64,000 bases of DNA, from positions 124,001-188,000 of IMG/VR virus record IMGVR_UViG_3300008108_000011; one strand, written 5' to 3'. Every line of letters begins with the position of its first letter. Position 1 is the stretch's first letter. The notes below the pieces were generated by a model. It saw only the letters and a program-made list of their open reading frames with translations. It was not told the origin of the DNA and did no database searches. Of this stretch, positions 19,578-28,092 are shown piece by piece. Source of the DNA: a virus. The translations under genes were made by a program, and so were the position numbers.

Positions 19578-19610
19578 CCCTTCTTATAAATACATAAGAA
19601 GGGATTTTTT
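19578..19610 (+). terminator. Intrinsic terminator hairpin with late-promoter box in its loop
   Basis: A 9-bp perfect stem (CCCTTCTTA at 19578-19586 with TAAGAAGGG at 19595-19603) has an 8-nt loop and is followed by A and six T (19605-19610). The loop and inner stem contain the second TATAAATA. The hairpin can end transcripts of the dioxygenase cassette. Confidence 0.65.
19585..19592 (+). promoter_or_regulatory. Late-promoter box TATAAATA for gp13
   Basis: TATAAATA lies in the loop of the terminator-like hairpin, 30 nt before the gp13 ATG. This suits late transcription of the neck and tail genes by a gp55-type sigma factor. Confidence 0.6.
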
Positions 19611-19622
19611 ATAGGGCTTTAC

Positions 19623-20435
19623 ATGTCAGCATCAAAGCCAGCAACCAGAGAGGAGTTAAAGCAATACTGCCTCCGAGAGTTAGGCAAACCAGTTTTAGAA
19701 ATCAACGTAGCAGATCAACAACTAGAAGATCGCATTGATGAAGCTCTGCAGTTTTTCCAGGAGCGTCATTTTGACGGTATGGATAAAATGTATCTAAAAC
19801 ATACGTTAACTCAAACCGAAGTAGATAGATTTAAAGGAAATAATATCACACACAACACATCAGAAGGTGACGTGTGGACTGAACGAGGTAACTACTTAGA
19901 TTTACCAGATCATATTATTGGCGTAGAAAAAGTATTTGGTGTAACCTCTAGCAGCATTCGTGGAGATCTCTTTGGTATCGAATATCAAATCTTCCTTAAT
20001 GACCTATACGCTTTTGGTTCGATTGATATTCTAAACTACTACATGGTTAAGAGTTATATCGAAACACTCGATATGGTTCTGAATACAGGTGCTCTGATTC
20101 GCTTCAGATTTACCAAGAGAGATGGTCGTCTCTACATTGACTATGATCCTCAGATGCTAACTAAGGATAAGATTCTTATCATCGAGTGCTATAGAGCATT
20201 GGATCCCACAGACCTCACAAAGATTTGGAATGACTTCTGGTTAAAGAGATATACCACTGCACTATTCAAGCGTCAGTGGGGGCAAAATCTTATCAAGTTT
20301 AATAATGTTCAACTACCTGGCGGTGTCTCACTCAATGGTCGTCAGATTTATGAGGATGCAATCAGAGAGATTGAAGATATCGAATCTAAGATTATTTCTG
20401 ATTATGAACTACCACCACTAGATATGATTGGATAA
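19623..20435 (+). CDS. 13: Neck protein gp13
   Basis: A 270-residue protein (T4 gp13 has 309) with the typical start (TREELKQYCLRELGKPVLEI) and the DQQLEDRIDEALQFFQERH helix of cyanophage gp13. In T4, gp13 and gp14 form the neck that closes the filled head and joins the tail. It overlaps gp14 by 1 nt and is followed by gp15, as in other T4-like phages. Late expression is suggested by the TATAAATA box upstream. Confidence 0.9.
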   Translation: MSASKPATREELKQYCLRELGKPVLEINVADQQLEDRIDEALQFFQERHFDGMDKMYLKHTLTQTEVDRFKGNNITHNTSEGDVWTERGNYLDLPDHIIGVEKVFGVTSSSIRGDLFGIEYQIFLNDLYAFGSIDILNYYMVKSYIETLDMVLNTGALIRFRFTKRDGRLYIDYDPQMLTKDKILIIECYRALDPTDLTKIWNDFWLKRYTTALFKRQWGQNLIKFNNVQLPGGVSLNGRQIYEDAIREIEDIESKIISDYELPPLDMIG

Positions 20436-21334
20436 TGGCAAAGAGTCAATACTTCCCCCAGTATGGTGGGAACACATCAGAACAAACATTAGTGCAAGAT
20501 CTTGTAGACGAACAGATCAAACTGTTTGGGCAAGATGTTTACTATGTTCCAAAAACAATGTTGATCGATAAAACCTTGAATGATGTAATTCTTTCAAAGT
20601 TTGAAGACAAAGTAATGATTGAAATGATGCTCATTAATGTAGAAGGTTTTGGTGGTTCTGGTGCGGTAGCAATGTCTAAGTTCGGTCTCAGATTATCTGA
20701 CGAGATCACATATGCTGTATCCAAAAGAAGATGGATCAACTATGTAGAAACAGAGATTGATACAAGAGTTCCTAATAGACCGAATGAAGGAGATCTTCTT
20801 TATGTTCCTATGACAAACAATCTTTATGAGATTAAGTTTGTTGAAAGAGAAGTTCCTTTCTATCAGTTAGGTAAAAACTATATTTTTGCTTTGACTTGCG
20901 AACTCATCGAAAACGCAGACAACTATTTCGATACTGGAGATCCTGTCATTGATGATCTCACACAAGAATCTCATGTCTTCCCAGTCTTCATGAAGACTGG
21001 TGGAACAGGTGTATTTACTCCAGGGGAGATTGTAGAGCAAACATACACAGTTGACGGTGCTCCTGTTACAACAACTGCCACAGTTGCTGACTGGAATCCT
21101 ACTACACGCAAACTAAGATTGACATATATAAATGGTGTATTAAAGCCAAACGTTGCTCTAGAAGGGCAAGACAGTGGTGCTACATGGATCGTAGATACAT
21201 TCTCTACGATTGATTTTGATATTGACAACTATGATAATGATCAAAATAAAGTAATGGAAGAGAAAGCAGATGCAATTCTCGACTTCACTGAAGGTAATCC
21301 ATTTGGTGAATACGGAAATATGGGAGTATTCTAA
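20435..21334 (+). CDS. 14: Neck protein gp14
   Basis: A 299-residue protein (T4 gp14 has 256). It opens with YFPQYGGNTSEQTLVQDLVDEQIKLFGQDVYYVP in short segments typical of T4-like gp14, and has GRQ-free acidic C-terminal sequence ending EGNPFGEYG. It forms the neck with gp13. The gene order and 1-nt overlaps on both sides support the call. The extra length relative to T4 lies in a Thr/Val-rich insertion near residues 190-255. Confidence 0.88.
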   Translation: MAKSQYFPQYGGNTSEQTLVQDLVDEQIKLFGQDVYYVPKTMLIDKTLNDVILSKFEDKVMIEMMLINVEGFGGSGAVAMSKFGLRLSDEITYAVSKRRWINYVETEIDTRVPNRPNEGDLLYVPMTNNLYEIKFVEREVPFYQLGKNYIFALTCELIENADNYFDTGDPVIDDLTQESHVFPVFMKTGGTGVFTPGEIVEQTYTVDGAPVTTTATVADWNPTTRKLRLTYINGVLKPNVALEGQDSGATWIVDTFSTIDFDIDNYDNDQNKVMEEKADAILDFTEGNPFGEYGNMGVF

Positions 21335-22131
21335 TGTTAGGAAATCGTTTTTACCACGAAATCATTAAAAAGAATGTAAAGGCATTTGGAACTATTTTCA
21401 ATAATATTCAAATTGAAAAAAGAGATCCCGATACTAATGCAGTCATTCGCCAGGAAAAGGTGGCACTTGCATATGGCCCTAAGAGTAAGTTTCTTGCTCG
21501 CTTAGATCAAGACCCAAGCACTGAGCGTAAGGTTAGCATTACGATGCCTCGTATCTCTTTTGAGATGACTGGTATCACCTACGACCCATCTAGAAAAACT
21601 TCTCCTATACAAAAATATCTGAAAAAACAAGATGCAGATTCTGTAAAAGTTCAGTATATGCCAGTGCCATATAATCTTGAGTTTGAACTTGGTATTCTTT
21701 CCAAGAATCAAGATGATGCTCTGCAGATTCTAGAGCAGATTCTACCATTTTTTCAACCATCTTTTAATGTAACAATTAATCTCATTCCAGAAATGAATGA
21801 GAAAAAAGATCTTCCAATCATTTTAAATAACATCAGTTACGAGGATGATTATGAAGACGATATGATGCGTAGAAGAGCAATCATCTACACACTTTCATTT
21901 ACATTAAAGACATATATGTATGGTCCTGTTACCGATTCCGAAATTATTCGCAAGGCAACAGTATTTGAAACTCTCGGTGATTATCAAGAGCACAGAAGAG
22001 CAGTTCGTTACGATGTAACTCCAAGAGCTCTCACAGACCAGGATGGAGATAATGATGTAGATGCAGCGGATGATGCACTACTCATGCCAGATGATGACTT
22101 TGGATTTAACGAGGGGATTACATTACTATGA
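21334..22131 (+). CDS. 15: Tail sheath stabiliser/completion protein gp15
   Basis: A 265-residue protein close to T4 gp15 (272). The N-terminus (FYHEIIKKNVKAFGTIFNNI) and the conserved KVSITMPRISFEMTGITYDP are those of the family. gp15 forms the hexameric terminator at the top of the contractile tail and connects to the neck. An acidic patch near residues 240-260 is unusual but lies at the tail of the protein. It overlaps gp14 by 1 nt and gp16 by 4 nt. Confidence 0.92.
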   Translation: MLGNRFYHEIIKKNVKAFGTIFNNIQIEKRDPDTNAVIRQEKVALAYGPKSKFLARLDQDPSTERKVSITMPRISFEMTGITYDPSRKTSPIQKYLKKQDADSVKVQYMPVPYNLEFELGILSKNQDDALQILEQILPFFQPSFNVTINLIPEMNEKKDLPIILNNISYEDDYEDDMMRRRAIIYTLSFTLKTYMYGPVTDSEIIRKATVFETLGDYQEHRRAVRYDVTPRALTDQDGDNDVDAADDALLMPDDDFGFNEGITLL

Positions 22132-22535
22132 GCACATTTGAAGACAACATGGAAGAGATCTTTGACATAGCACCCATTGAACAAACGACTGAAATGATTA
22201 CTCAAGCAAATAGTGAGATTAGCGTTGATGCTAACAAGGATTATGAATATACCAGAGGGCAGTTATACACCCTCATATCACAGGGTCAGGAGGCGGTGCA
22301 AGGCGCTTTAGAGGTTGCTCAGGAGTCAGGGCACCCTAGAGCATATGAGGTTGCTGTGAACGCTATGAAGCAGGTTGCAGACATGTCTGACAAGTTGATT
22401 GATCTTCAGCACAAGATGAAGAATCTAAACAAGGAAGATAAGAAGTTAACACCAACCACAGTCAATAACACAATGTTTATTGGCACAACGGCAGATCTTC
22501 AAAAGATGATTAAAGATGCCGCCAAGAATAAATAG
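22128..22535 (+). CDS. 16: Terminase small subunit gp16
   Basis: A 135-residue, mostly helical protein (T4 gp16 has 164) with a central helical pair (LYTLISQGQEAVQGALEVAQ and AYEVAVNAMKQVADMSDKL) typical of T4-like small terminases. It recruits DNA to the large subunit gp17 during packaging. Position after gp15 fits. Unlike T4, three other genes stand between it and gp17. It overlaps gp15 by 4 nt. Confidence 0.85.
   Translation: MSTFEDNMEEIFDIAPIEQTTEMITQANSEISVDANKDYEYTRGQLYTLISQGQEAVQGALEVAQESGHPRAYEVAVNAMKQVADMSDKLIDLQHKMKNLNKEDKKLTPTTVNNTMFIGTTADLQKMIKDAAKNK
22527..22534 (+). promoter_or_regulatory. Late-promoter-like AATAAATA box
   Basis: AATAAATA overlaps the last codons of gp16 and ends 20 nt before the next ATG. 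The second base differs from the best late boxes here, so confidence is modest. Confidence 0.35.
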
Positions 22536-22554
22536 AAAATAAACGGAAAAGACA

Positions 22555-22824
22555 ATGAGAGTTAAAATCTTAGGAAGTGCTGTAACCCTTACAACTACAC
22601 CCAATGTAGTTGGTTCAACTGCTGTTGATATTCTACTTGTTCACGATGCTGGCGGTAATACTGGAAGAACAATCACGCTTTATGAAAATGATGGAACTAC
22701 TGTAGTTGGTTCTTTTTTCTCTAATCCTGGCACAGAGATTGTTATTCATAAAAAAGCAGATCAAAAACTCAAAGTTGATACTGGAACAGATGTAAGAGCT
22801 ACTCCTATTGCTTATTTCTCATGA
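22555..22824 (+). CDS. Small hypothetical beta-rich protein
   Basis: An 89-residue protein rich in Val, Thr and Gly with predicted alternating beta strands and no signal or membrane segment. It overlaps the next gene by 4 nt. The length and pattern resemble small head-decoration or tail-associated beta-sandwich proteins, but no family is recognised. It probably belongs to the virion, given its late-box and its place within the terminase/neck block. Confidence 0.55.
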   Translation: MRVKILGSAVTLTTTPNVVGSTAVDILLVHDAGGNTGRTITLYENDGTTVVGSFFSNPGTEIVIHKKADQKLKVDTGTDVRATPIAYFS

Positions 22825-23540
22825 AAAAGAAAGTTCCTACAGAGAAAGAAATCGCCAAGAAGCATAGTGTCTCTGTTGACACTATTATTAGACAAGCAGA
22901 GATTGGTTCTACTGTGGAACGAGAGCATGTCACCACACATGAAGAAGCATATGGTATTGCTCTACAACATTTAGATGAGTTCCCAGATTACTACACACAC
23001 CTACTTAAGATGGAAAAAGAACTAAAAGCACAACACAAGAAAAGAACTGTTAAAGAAATGTGGGCAATCTGTGAAAACCATGTAGCAGTTGCCATGGGTA
23101 AAGAGATCGATGACGAAGGTGGAATGATTATGAGTCAACTTGATACTATTGAGAATGCAGTGACTCGTCTTCGCACAGTTGTAAGTGATCCTAAAATGCA
23201 ACTACCAGGATGGGTGCAGTCTAAAGTAACTCTTGCTTGCGACTACATTGATACTGCTGCTGACTACATGACAAGTAAGAATGAATCTGTTGAAGTTTCA
23301 GAATCTGCTTGGACTCGTAAGGAGGGTCAGAACAAAAATGGCGGGCTCAACGAAAAAGGAAGAAAATCTTACGAAAGAGAAAATCCAGGAAGCGACCTTA
23401 AGGCACCTTCAAAAAAGGTTGGAAATCCCCGTAGGGCGTCATTTTGTGCAAGAATGAAAGGTATGCGTAAGAGACAAAAAGATAAGAATAATACTGGCGA
23501 AGATCGTCTATCTAAATCTCTTCGTGCGTGGAATTGCTGA
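22821..23540 (+). CDS. DUF5661/DUF6321-domain protein
   Basis: A 239-residue protein. The N-terminal part (EKEIAKKHSVSVDTI, then EREHVTTHEEAYGIALQHL) resembles DUF5661. The C-terminal part (about 165-239) has W-x-R-K-E-G, NGGLNEKGRKSYE, RRASFCARMKGM and a final LRAWNC, the pattern of DUF6321, a basic domain frequent in marine phage proteins. Both functions are unknown. It is encoded 4 nt into the preceding gene. A sigma-70-like promoter for the next gene follows directly. Confidence 0.65.
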   Translation: MKKKVPTEKEIAKKHSVSVDTIIRQAEIGSTVEREHVTTHEEAYGIALQHLDEFPDYYTHLLKMEKELKAQHKKRTVKEMWAICENHVAVAMGKEIDDEGGMIMSQLDTIENAVTRLRTVVSDPKMQLPGWVQSKVTLACDYIDTAADYMTSKNESVEVSESAWTRKEGQNKNGGLNEKGRKSYERENPGSDLKAPSKKVGNPRRASFCARMKGMRKRQKDKNNTGEDRLSKSLRAWNC

Positions 23541-23562
23541 CATAAAAAGTTACTATTGTAAC

Positions 23563-23590
23563 TTGACAAACATTCATTACCCTATATAAT
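23563..23590 (+). promoter_or_regulatory. Sigma-70-like promoter TTGACA-16-TATAAT
   Basis: Consensus -35 TTGACA at 23563-23568 and consensus -10 TATAAT at 23585-23590 are separated by 16 nt, 27 nt before the next ATG. This is the best host-type promoter in the window. Confidence 0.75.
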
Positions 23591-23617
23591 ATCATTACCG
23601 TATCAAGGTAAGACTCA

Positions 23618-23851
23618 ATGGATACAAAAACCTGCCCTAAATGTGGGGCGTGCTGGATCGGTGGGCAACACTACTGGGTAGGCACAAATAAGAAGGGTAA
23701 TGAAACGGAACTCGCTTCATTAGTTTGTGATAGATCAGGTGATGATACCTGCATCAATCCAGCAAGGGGAACCACCAAAGGAGATGGGTGGGAAAAAAGA
23801 TTAAATAGTATGCAAGAAATCGAAAAGGATATTAGAAGAGCAAATGAGTGA
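23618..23851 (+). CDS. Small putative zinc-binding protein
   Basis: A 77-residue protein with CPKCG (Cys6, Cys9), Cys12, and CDRSGDDTC (Cys37, Cys45) that could bind zinc. The rest is polar. It has its own consensus sigma-70 promoter between late-type genes and overlaps the terminase gene by 8 nt. No family is named. It may be an early-expressed regulator or accessory protein inserted before gp17; that is inference. Confidence 0.55.
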   Translation: MDTKTCPKCGACWIGGQHYWVGTNKKGNETELASLVCDRSGDDTCINPARGTTKGDGWEKRLNSMQEIEKDIRRANE

Positions 23852-25508
23852 TAATGTATATCTTGGTAATCCTAATCTAAAGAAAGCTAATACCGCTATT
23901 AGTTTTACAAAGGATCAAGTCGAAGAGTTTATTAAATGCAAAGATGACCCAGTTTACTTTGCAAAGAACTATGTGAAGATCATCTCTCTTGATGAAGGTC
24001 TTGTTCCTTTTGAGATGTATGATTTCCAAGAGAAACTCATTACTAACTTCCATACACATCGATTCAACATTGCCAAACTTCCGAGACAGACAGGAAAATC
24101 AACGACGGTTATTTCCTATCTGTTGCATTATGCTGTCTTCAACGACAACATTAAGATTGCTATTCTAGCAAACAAAGCAGAAACTTCAAGAGAACTTCTG
24201 TCTCGTTTGCAGTTGGCATATGAGAATCTTCCGAAGTGGATGCAGCAAGGTATTATAGCATGGAACAAAGGATCTATGGAACTGGATAATGGTTCCAAGA
24301 TTATAGCAGCATCCACCTCATCATCCGCTGTTCGAGGAAACTCTTTTAACATCATCTTCCTTGACGAGTTTGCGTTCGTTCCTAACCACATGGCGGAACA
24401 GTTCTTCTCGTCTGTATATCCTACTATCTCGTCTGGTAAGACCACAAAGGTTATTATCATTTCTACCCCACAGGGTATGAATATGTTCTACAAGCTGTGG
24501 CACGACGCAGAGCGTGGCAGGAATGGATATGTGCCACTGGAAGTTCACTGGAGCGCAGTTCCTGGTAGAGATGAGAAGTGGAAAGAAGAGACCATCAGGA
24601 ACACCTCTGAGAGGCAGTTCACGCAGGAGTTTGAGTGTGAGTTCCTTGGATCGGTTGATACGCTGATCTCAGCATCTAAGTTACGCTCGATGGTGTTTGA
24701 GGATCCCATACAAGATAATAGTAAAGGATTGAAGGTATACGAGGAAGCAAAGAAAGATCACGACTACATTATGACAGTCGATGTATCCCGTGGAACCAAC
24801 AATGATTACTCCGCTTTTGTCGTATTCGATATTACCACACTGCCTTGGAAGACAGTTGCTAAGTATCGAAACAACGAAATCAAACCAATCCTGTTCCCCA
24901 ACATTATAGAACAGGTTGCCAAGAACTACAATAAAGCATACATCCTCGCAGAAGTCAATGATATTGGTGAGCAGGTAACAAACATTCTTCACTACGATTT
25001 GGAGTATCCAAACATTCTGATGTGTGCCATGCGTGGTAGAGCAGGTCAGATTGTAGGTCAAGGATTCTCTGGCACCAAATCTCAACTTGGTCTGAAGATG
25101 TCAAAGGTGACGAAGAAGGTTGGGTGCTCTAACCTAAAAACATTGATTGAGGATGACAAACTTCTAATCTCAGACTACGAAATCATCAGTGAGCTTACCA
25201 CATTCATTCAGAAGAATCAATCGTTTGAAGCTGATGATGGATACAATGATGACCTCGTAATGTGTCTGGTATTATTTGCGTGGTTGGCAGTTCAACCCTA
25301 CTTTAGGGAGATGACCGACAACGATGTTCGCAAGCGTATCTACGAAGAACAGAAGAATCAGATAGAACAAGACATGGCACCGTTTGGATTTATCTCAGAT
25401 GGTATTAGTGATGTAGAAGAGAAGTTTATTGATGAAGATGGAAATGTTTGGTATACAGATGGATACGGCAATCCTTTTGTCGATGTAGAATACATGATAG
25501 GTTACTAA
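23844..25508 (+). CDS. 17: Terminase large subunit gp17
   Basis: A 554-residue protein (T4 gp17 has 610). The N-terminal ATPase has Walker A RQTGKST (81-87) and Walker B IIFLDEFAF with Asp174/Glu175, followed by the motif III-like STPQGMN (208-214). The C-terminal RNase H-like nuclease starts with VDVSRG (Asp313), and a DDLVM acidic motif lies near 475. It cuts concatemers and pumps DNA into the prohead through the gp20 portal. It overlaps the next small gene by 1 nt. Confidence 0.96.
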   Translation: MSDNVYLGNPNLKKANTAISFTKDQVEEFIKCKDDPVYFAKNYVKIISLDEGLVPFEMYDFQEKLITNFHTHRFNIAKLPRQTGKSTTVISYLLHYAVFNDNIKIAILANKAETSRELLSRLQLAYENLPKWMQQGIIAWNKGSMELDNGSKIIAASTSSSAVRGNSFNIIFLDEFAFVPNHMAEQFFSSVYPTISSGKTTKVIIISTPQGMNMFYKLWHDAERGRNGYVPLEVHWSAVPGRDEKWKEETIRNTSERQFTQEFECEFLGSVDTLISASKLRSMVFEDPIQDNSKGLKVYEEAKKDHDYIMTVDVSRGTNNDYSAFVVFDITTLPWKTVAKYRNNEIKPILFPNIIEQVAKNYNKAYILAEVNDIGEQVTNILHYDLEYPNILMCAMRGRAGQIVGQGFSGTKSQLGLKMSKVTKKVGCSNLKTLIEDDKLLISDYEIISELTTFIQKNQSFEADDGYNDDLVMCLVLFAWLAVQPYFREMTDNDVRKRIYEEQKNQIEQDMAPFGFISDGISDVEEKFIDEDGNVWYTDGYGNPFVDVEYMIGY

Positions 25509-25735
25509 TGGATATCGAAGATGAGTTTTCTTTAGATCACTTATTATTCAGAGAAAGAAAGTGTAGGGTCTGTGGAGAGACTAAAGACCTGATGACTGAT
25601 TATTATGTGATACGAAAAGGAAAGAAATACTTACCATCTTCATATTCTTACGAATGCAAACAATGCACTATAAAAAGAATTATAGGTAACAGAGAAGGGA
25701 AACAAACTATTATGTGGGAATATCCTGATTGGTAA
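25508..25735 (+). CDS. Small zinc-ribbon protein
   Basis: The ATG at 25508, sharing a base with the gp17 stop, gives 75 residues; an in-frame ATG at 25448 would sit inside gp17. CRVCGETKDL and CKQC form a C-x2-C...C-x2-C zinc ribbon of the type found at the N-terminus of phage HNH or endonuclease VII-like proteins. No HNH catalytic part follows, so it is either a stand-alone zinc protein or a remnant. The function is unknown. Confidence 0.55.
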   Translation: MDIEDEFSLDHLLFRERKCRVCGETKDLMTDYYVIRKGKKYLPSSYSYECKQCTIKRIIGNREGKQTIMWEYPDW

Positions 25736-25775
25736 ATTGTTCATGCACTGTTTCCCCATTTGAAATACTCTTTTT

Positions 25776-25783
25776 CATAAATA
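25776..25783 (+). promoter_or_regulatory. Late-promoter box CATAAATA for gp18
   Basis: CATAAATA stands in the 90-nt gap after the zinc-ribbon gene, 42 nt before the tail-sheath ATG, which also has a GAGGAG ribosome-binding site. Confidence 0.6.
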
Positions 25784-25825
25784 TTTGTAGTTAAAAAATG
25801 AACTAATTTCATCGAGGAGACAAAC

Positions 25826-27439
25826 ATGGCAGGTCAAGTATCACCTGGAATTGTTCTAAGAGAGCGTGATTTAACAGCACAAACTGTAGTTAATACTTTA
25901 GCAAACACTGCTGCCTTTGTTGGTAGTTTTGCAAAGGGTCCTGTTGGTGTAGTTACTAATATCGCTACAGAGAAAGAACTCTTAGAGACATTCGGTGCCC
26001 CTAACGCAAATAATTACGAAGATTGGTTTGTAGCTCAAACCTTCTTATCATACGGTGGTCAACTATTAGTAGTAAGAGTTGAAGATACCTCTCTCAAAAA
26101 TGCTGTTGATGACACAACCGCAACAGCAATTCTTGTTAATGACAAAGCAGATTTTGATGCAAATTTTGCTTCATATGACTGGAAATTTGCTGCTAGAACA
26201 GCAGGAACTTGGGCAAACGGTTTAAAAATTGCTATAGTTGATGGTGGAGTAACCAATTACGCAACTGCTACTCTTTACGGAACTGTTCTCTGGAGTACGG
26301 TTGCAAATGATCCAGGTAGTGCCGATGATCTTCACATCGCAGTGTTGGATGCAAACAATAATGTTCTAGAAACATTTTTATATGTTTCACGTTTGTCTAC
26401 TGCCAGAGATTCTCAAGGTGCTTCTAATTACTACAAAGATGTAATTAATAACCGTTCTCAATACATTTATGCAGGACCCGAAAATGCTGCTGCAGGTGAA
26501 TCAGATGTAACTCTCGCTGGTGGTGTTGATTCATACACAACTGTAGTTGCTGATATTACAGCGGCATATGACCTATTCGCAGACGCAGAAGAAATTACAT
26601 TCGATTTTATTCTTGCTGGAGGTAGTCTAGCAGTTGAAGCTGATCAAGTAACAAAGGCACAAAAAACTATTGATCTAGCATCTACAAGAAAAGACTGCAT
26701 TGCTTTCGTTTCTCCTCACAAAGGATTTTTAACATTGGCATCTGCATCAGCAAAGAGAGATGATATCATCACTTTCTTTGATAGTGTAGGAAGCAGCACT
26801 TCATATGCAGTATTTGATAGCGGATATAAGTATATCTACGATCGTTATAACGATACTTACAGATACATTCCTTGCAATGGAGATGTTGCTGGGCTATGTG
26901 TTCAGACTTCATTGAATGCTGAAGATTGGTTCTCCCCCGCTGGAAATGCCAGAGGAAATATTAAAAATGCGGTAAAACTAGCATACACTCCTTCAAAAAC
27001 AGATAGAGACAAACTCTATCTCAAGAGAATCAATCCAATTGCTTCTTTCCCTGGTCAAGGTGTAGTTTTATTTGGTGATAAAACAGCTCTTGCTACTCCA
27101 AGTGCTTTTGATAGAATCAATGTTCGCCGTCTATTCCTCGCGGTAGAAAAGCGTATCAATCAACTTGCTAAGAATGTTCTATTTGAATTAAATGACGAAG
27201 CACTAAGAGCATCGTTCACTAATGCTGCTGTTGGGTATCTAACAGAAGTTCAAGCAAAGCGTGGAGTTATTGATTTCTTAGTTGTATGTGACGACACAAA
27301 CAACACGGCAGATGTTATTGATAGAAATGAGTTTGTTGCTGAGATCTACCTCAAGCCAACTCGTTCAATTAACTTCATCACTCTTACCTTTGTTGCTACT
27401 CGCACTGGAGTAAGTTTTGCTGAAGTCGTCGGTAGATGA
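25826..27439 (+). CDS. 18: Tail sheath protein gp18
   Basis: A 537-residue protein (T4 gp18 has 659; cyanophage sheaths are shorter). The N-terminus SPGIVLRERDLTAQT and the C-terminal VAEIYLKPTRSINFITLTFVATRTGVSF in short segments are diagnostic of T4-like sheath proteins. It forms the contractile outer tube around the gp19 tube. It has a late-promoter box and a strong GAGGAG. The tube gene follows after 31 nt. Confidence 0.96.
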   Translation: MAGQVSPGIVLRERDLTAQTVVNTLANTAAFVGSFAKGPVGVVTNIATEKELLETFGAPNANNYEDWFVAQTFLSYGGQLLVVRVEDTSLKNAVDDTTATAILVNDKADFDANFASYDWKFAARTAGTWANGLKIAIVDGGVTNYATATLYGTVLWSTVANDPGSADDLHIAVLDANNNVLETFLYVSRLSTARDSQGASNYYKDVINNRSQYIYAGPENAAAGESDVTLAGGVDSYTTVVADITAAYDLFADAEEITFDFILAGGSLAVEADQVTKAQKTIDLASTRKDCIAFVSPHKGFLTLASASAKRDDIITFFDSVGSSTSYAVFDSGYKYIYDRYNDTYRYIPCNGDVAGLCVQTSLNAEDWFSPAGNARGNIKNAVKLAYTPSKTDRDKLYLKRINPIASFPGQGVVLFGDKTALATPSAFDRINVRRLFLAVEKRINQLAKNVLFELNDEALRASFTNAAVGYLTEVQAKRGVIDFLVVCDDTNNTADVIDRNEFVAEIYLKPTRSINFITLTFVATRTGVSFAEVVGR

Positions 27440-27470
27440 TTTGTATAGGTAAAACAACGAGGTAAAAACA

Positions 27471-28061
27471 ATGGCAAACTCAAACATTCAAAATTTCTTA
27501 AACACTATTCAGAATGGTGTTAGACCCAATCTATTTGAGGTTCAATTTGCTTTCCCATCAGGATTGACTCTTCCTGCTGGAGTAGATGCAACTTCAACTC
27601 TACTTTGCAAATCTGCTGCTCTTCCAGCATCTAATTTAGGTGTGATTGAAGTTCCTTTCAGAGGAAGAACAGTAAAGATTGCTGGAGATAGAACATTCGA
27701 TACATGGACTGCAACCTTTATCAATGATACTGGTTTTGCAATCCGTGAAGCAATGGAGAAGTGGATGCAAGCAATTAATTATCATGAAAGAAATACTGCT
27801 ACTCACGTCAGCCCTGCTGATACTGGCAGCAATAGATATACAACTGATTTAATTGTTAAACAACTCAAGAGAGATTCAAACGCAGGTGGAACTGCAGTAA
27901 CCTCATACAAACTATGGGGATGCTTCCCAACTAACATTTCTCAAATTGATCTTGCTTATGATAGCAACGATCAAGTTGAAGATTTTACGGTTGAATTCCA
28001 ACTTCAGTATTGGACTCGTGGAACTGGAACTGACACAACTAACGTTGTTGCTGGTGCATAA
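27471..28061 (+). CDS. 19: Tail tube protein gp19
   Basis: A 196-residue protein (T4 gp19 has 163) with the family pattern: N-terminal RPNLFEVQFAFP, then CKSAALPASNLGVIEVPFRGR and a C-terminal QVEDFTVEFQLQYW. It polymerises into the inner tail tube through which DNA passes. It follows gp18 with a GAGG site. No separate late box was seen, so it is probably co-transcribed with gp18. Its stop codon is embedded in the late box of gp20. Confidence 0.94.
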   Translation: MANSNIQNFLNTIQNGVRPNLFEVQFAFPSGLTLPAGVDATSTLLCKSAALPASNLGVIEVPFRGRTVKIAGDRTFDTWTATFINDTGFAIREAMEKWMQAINYHERNTATHVSPADTGSNRYTTDLIVKQLKRDSNAGGTAVTSYKLWGCFPTNISQIDLAYDSNDQVEDFTVEFQLQYWTRGTGTDTTNVVAGA

Positions 28062-28064
28062 ATA
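28057..28064 (+). promoter_or_regulatory. Late-promoter box CATAAATA for gp20
   Basis: CATAAATA spans the gp19 TAA stop (28059-28061) and ends 28 nt before the gp20 ATG. Confidence 0.55.
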
Positions 28065-28092
28065 CAGTATCGGTAAGTGAGACAATTTAAAT

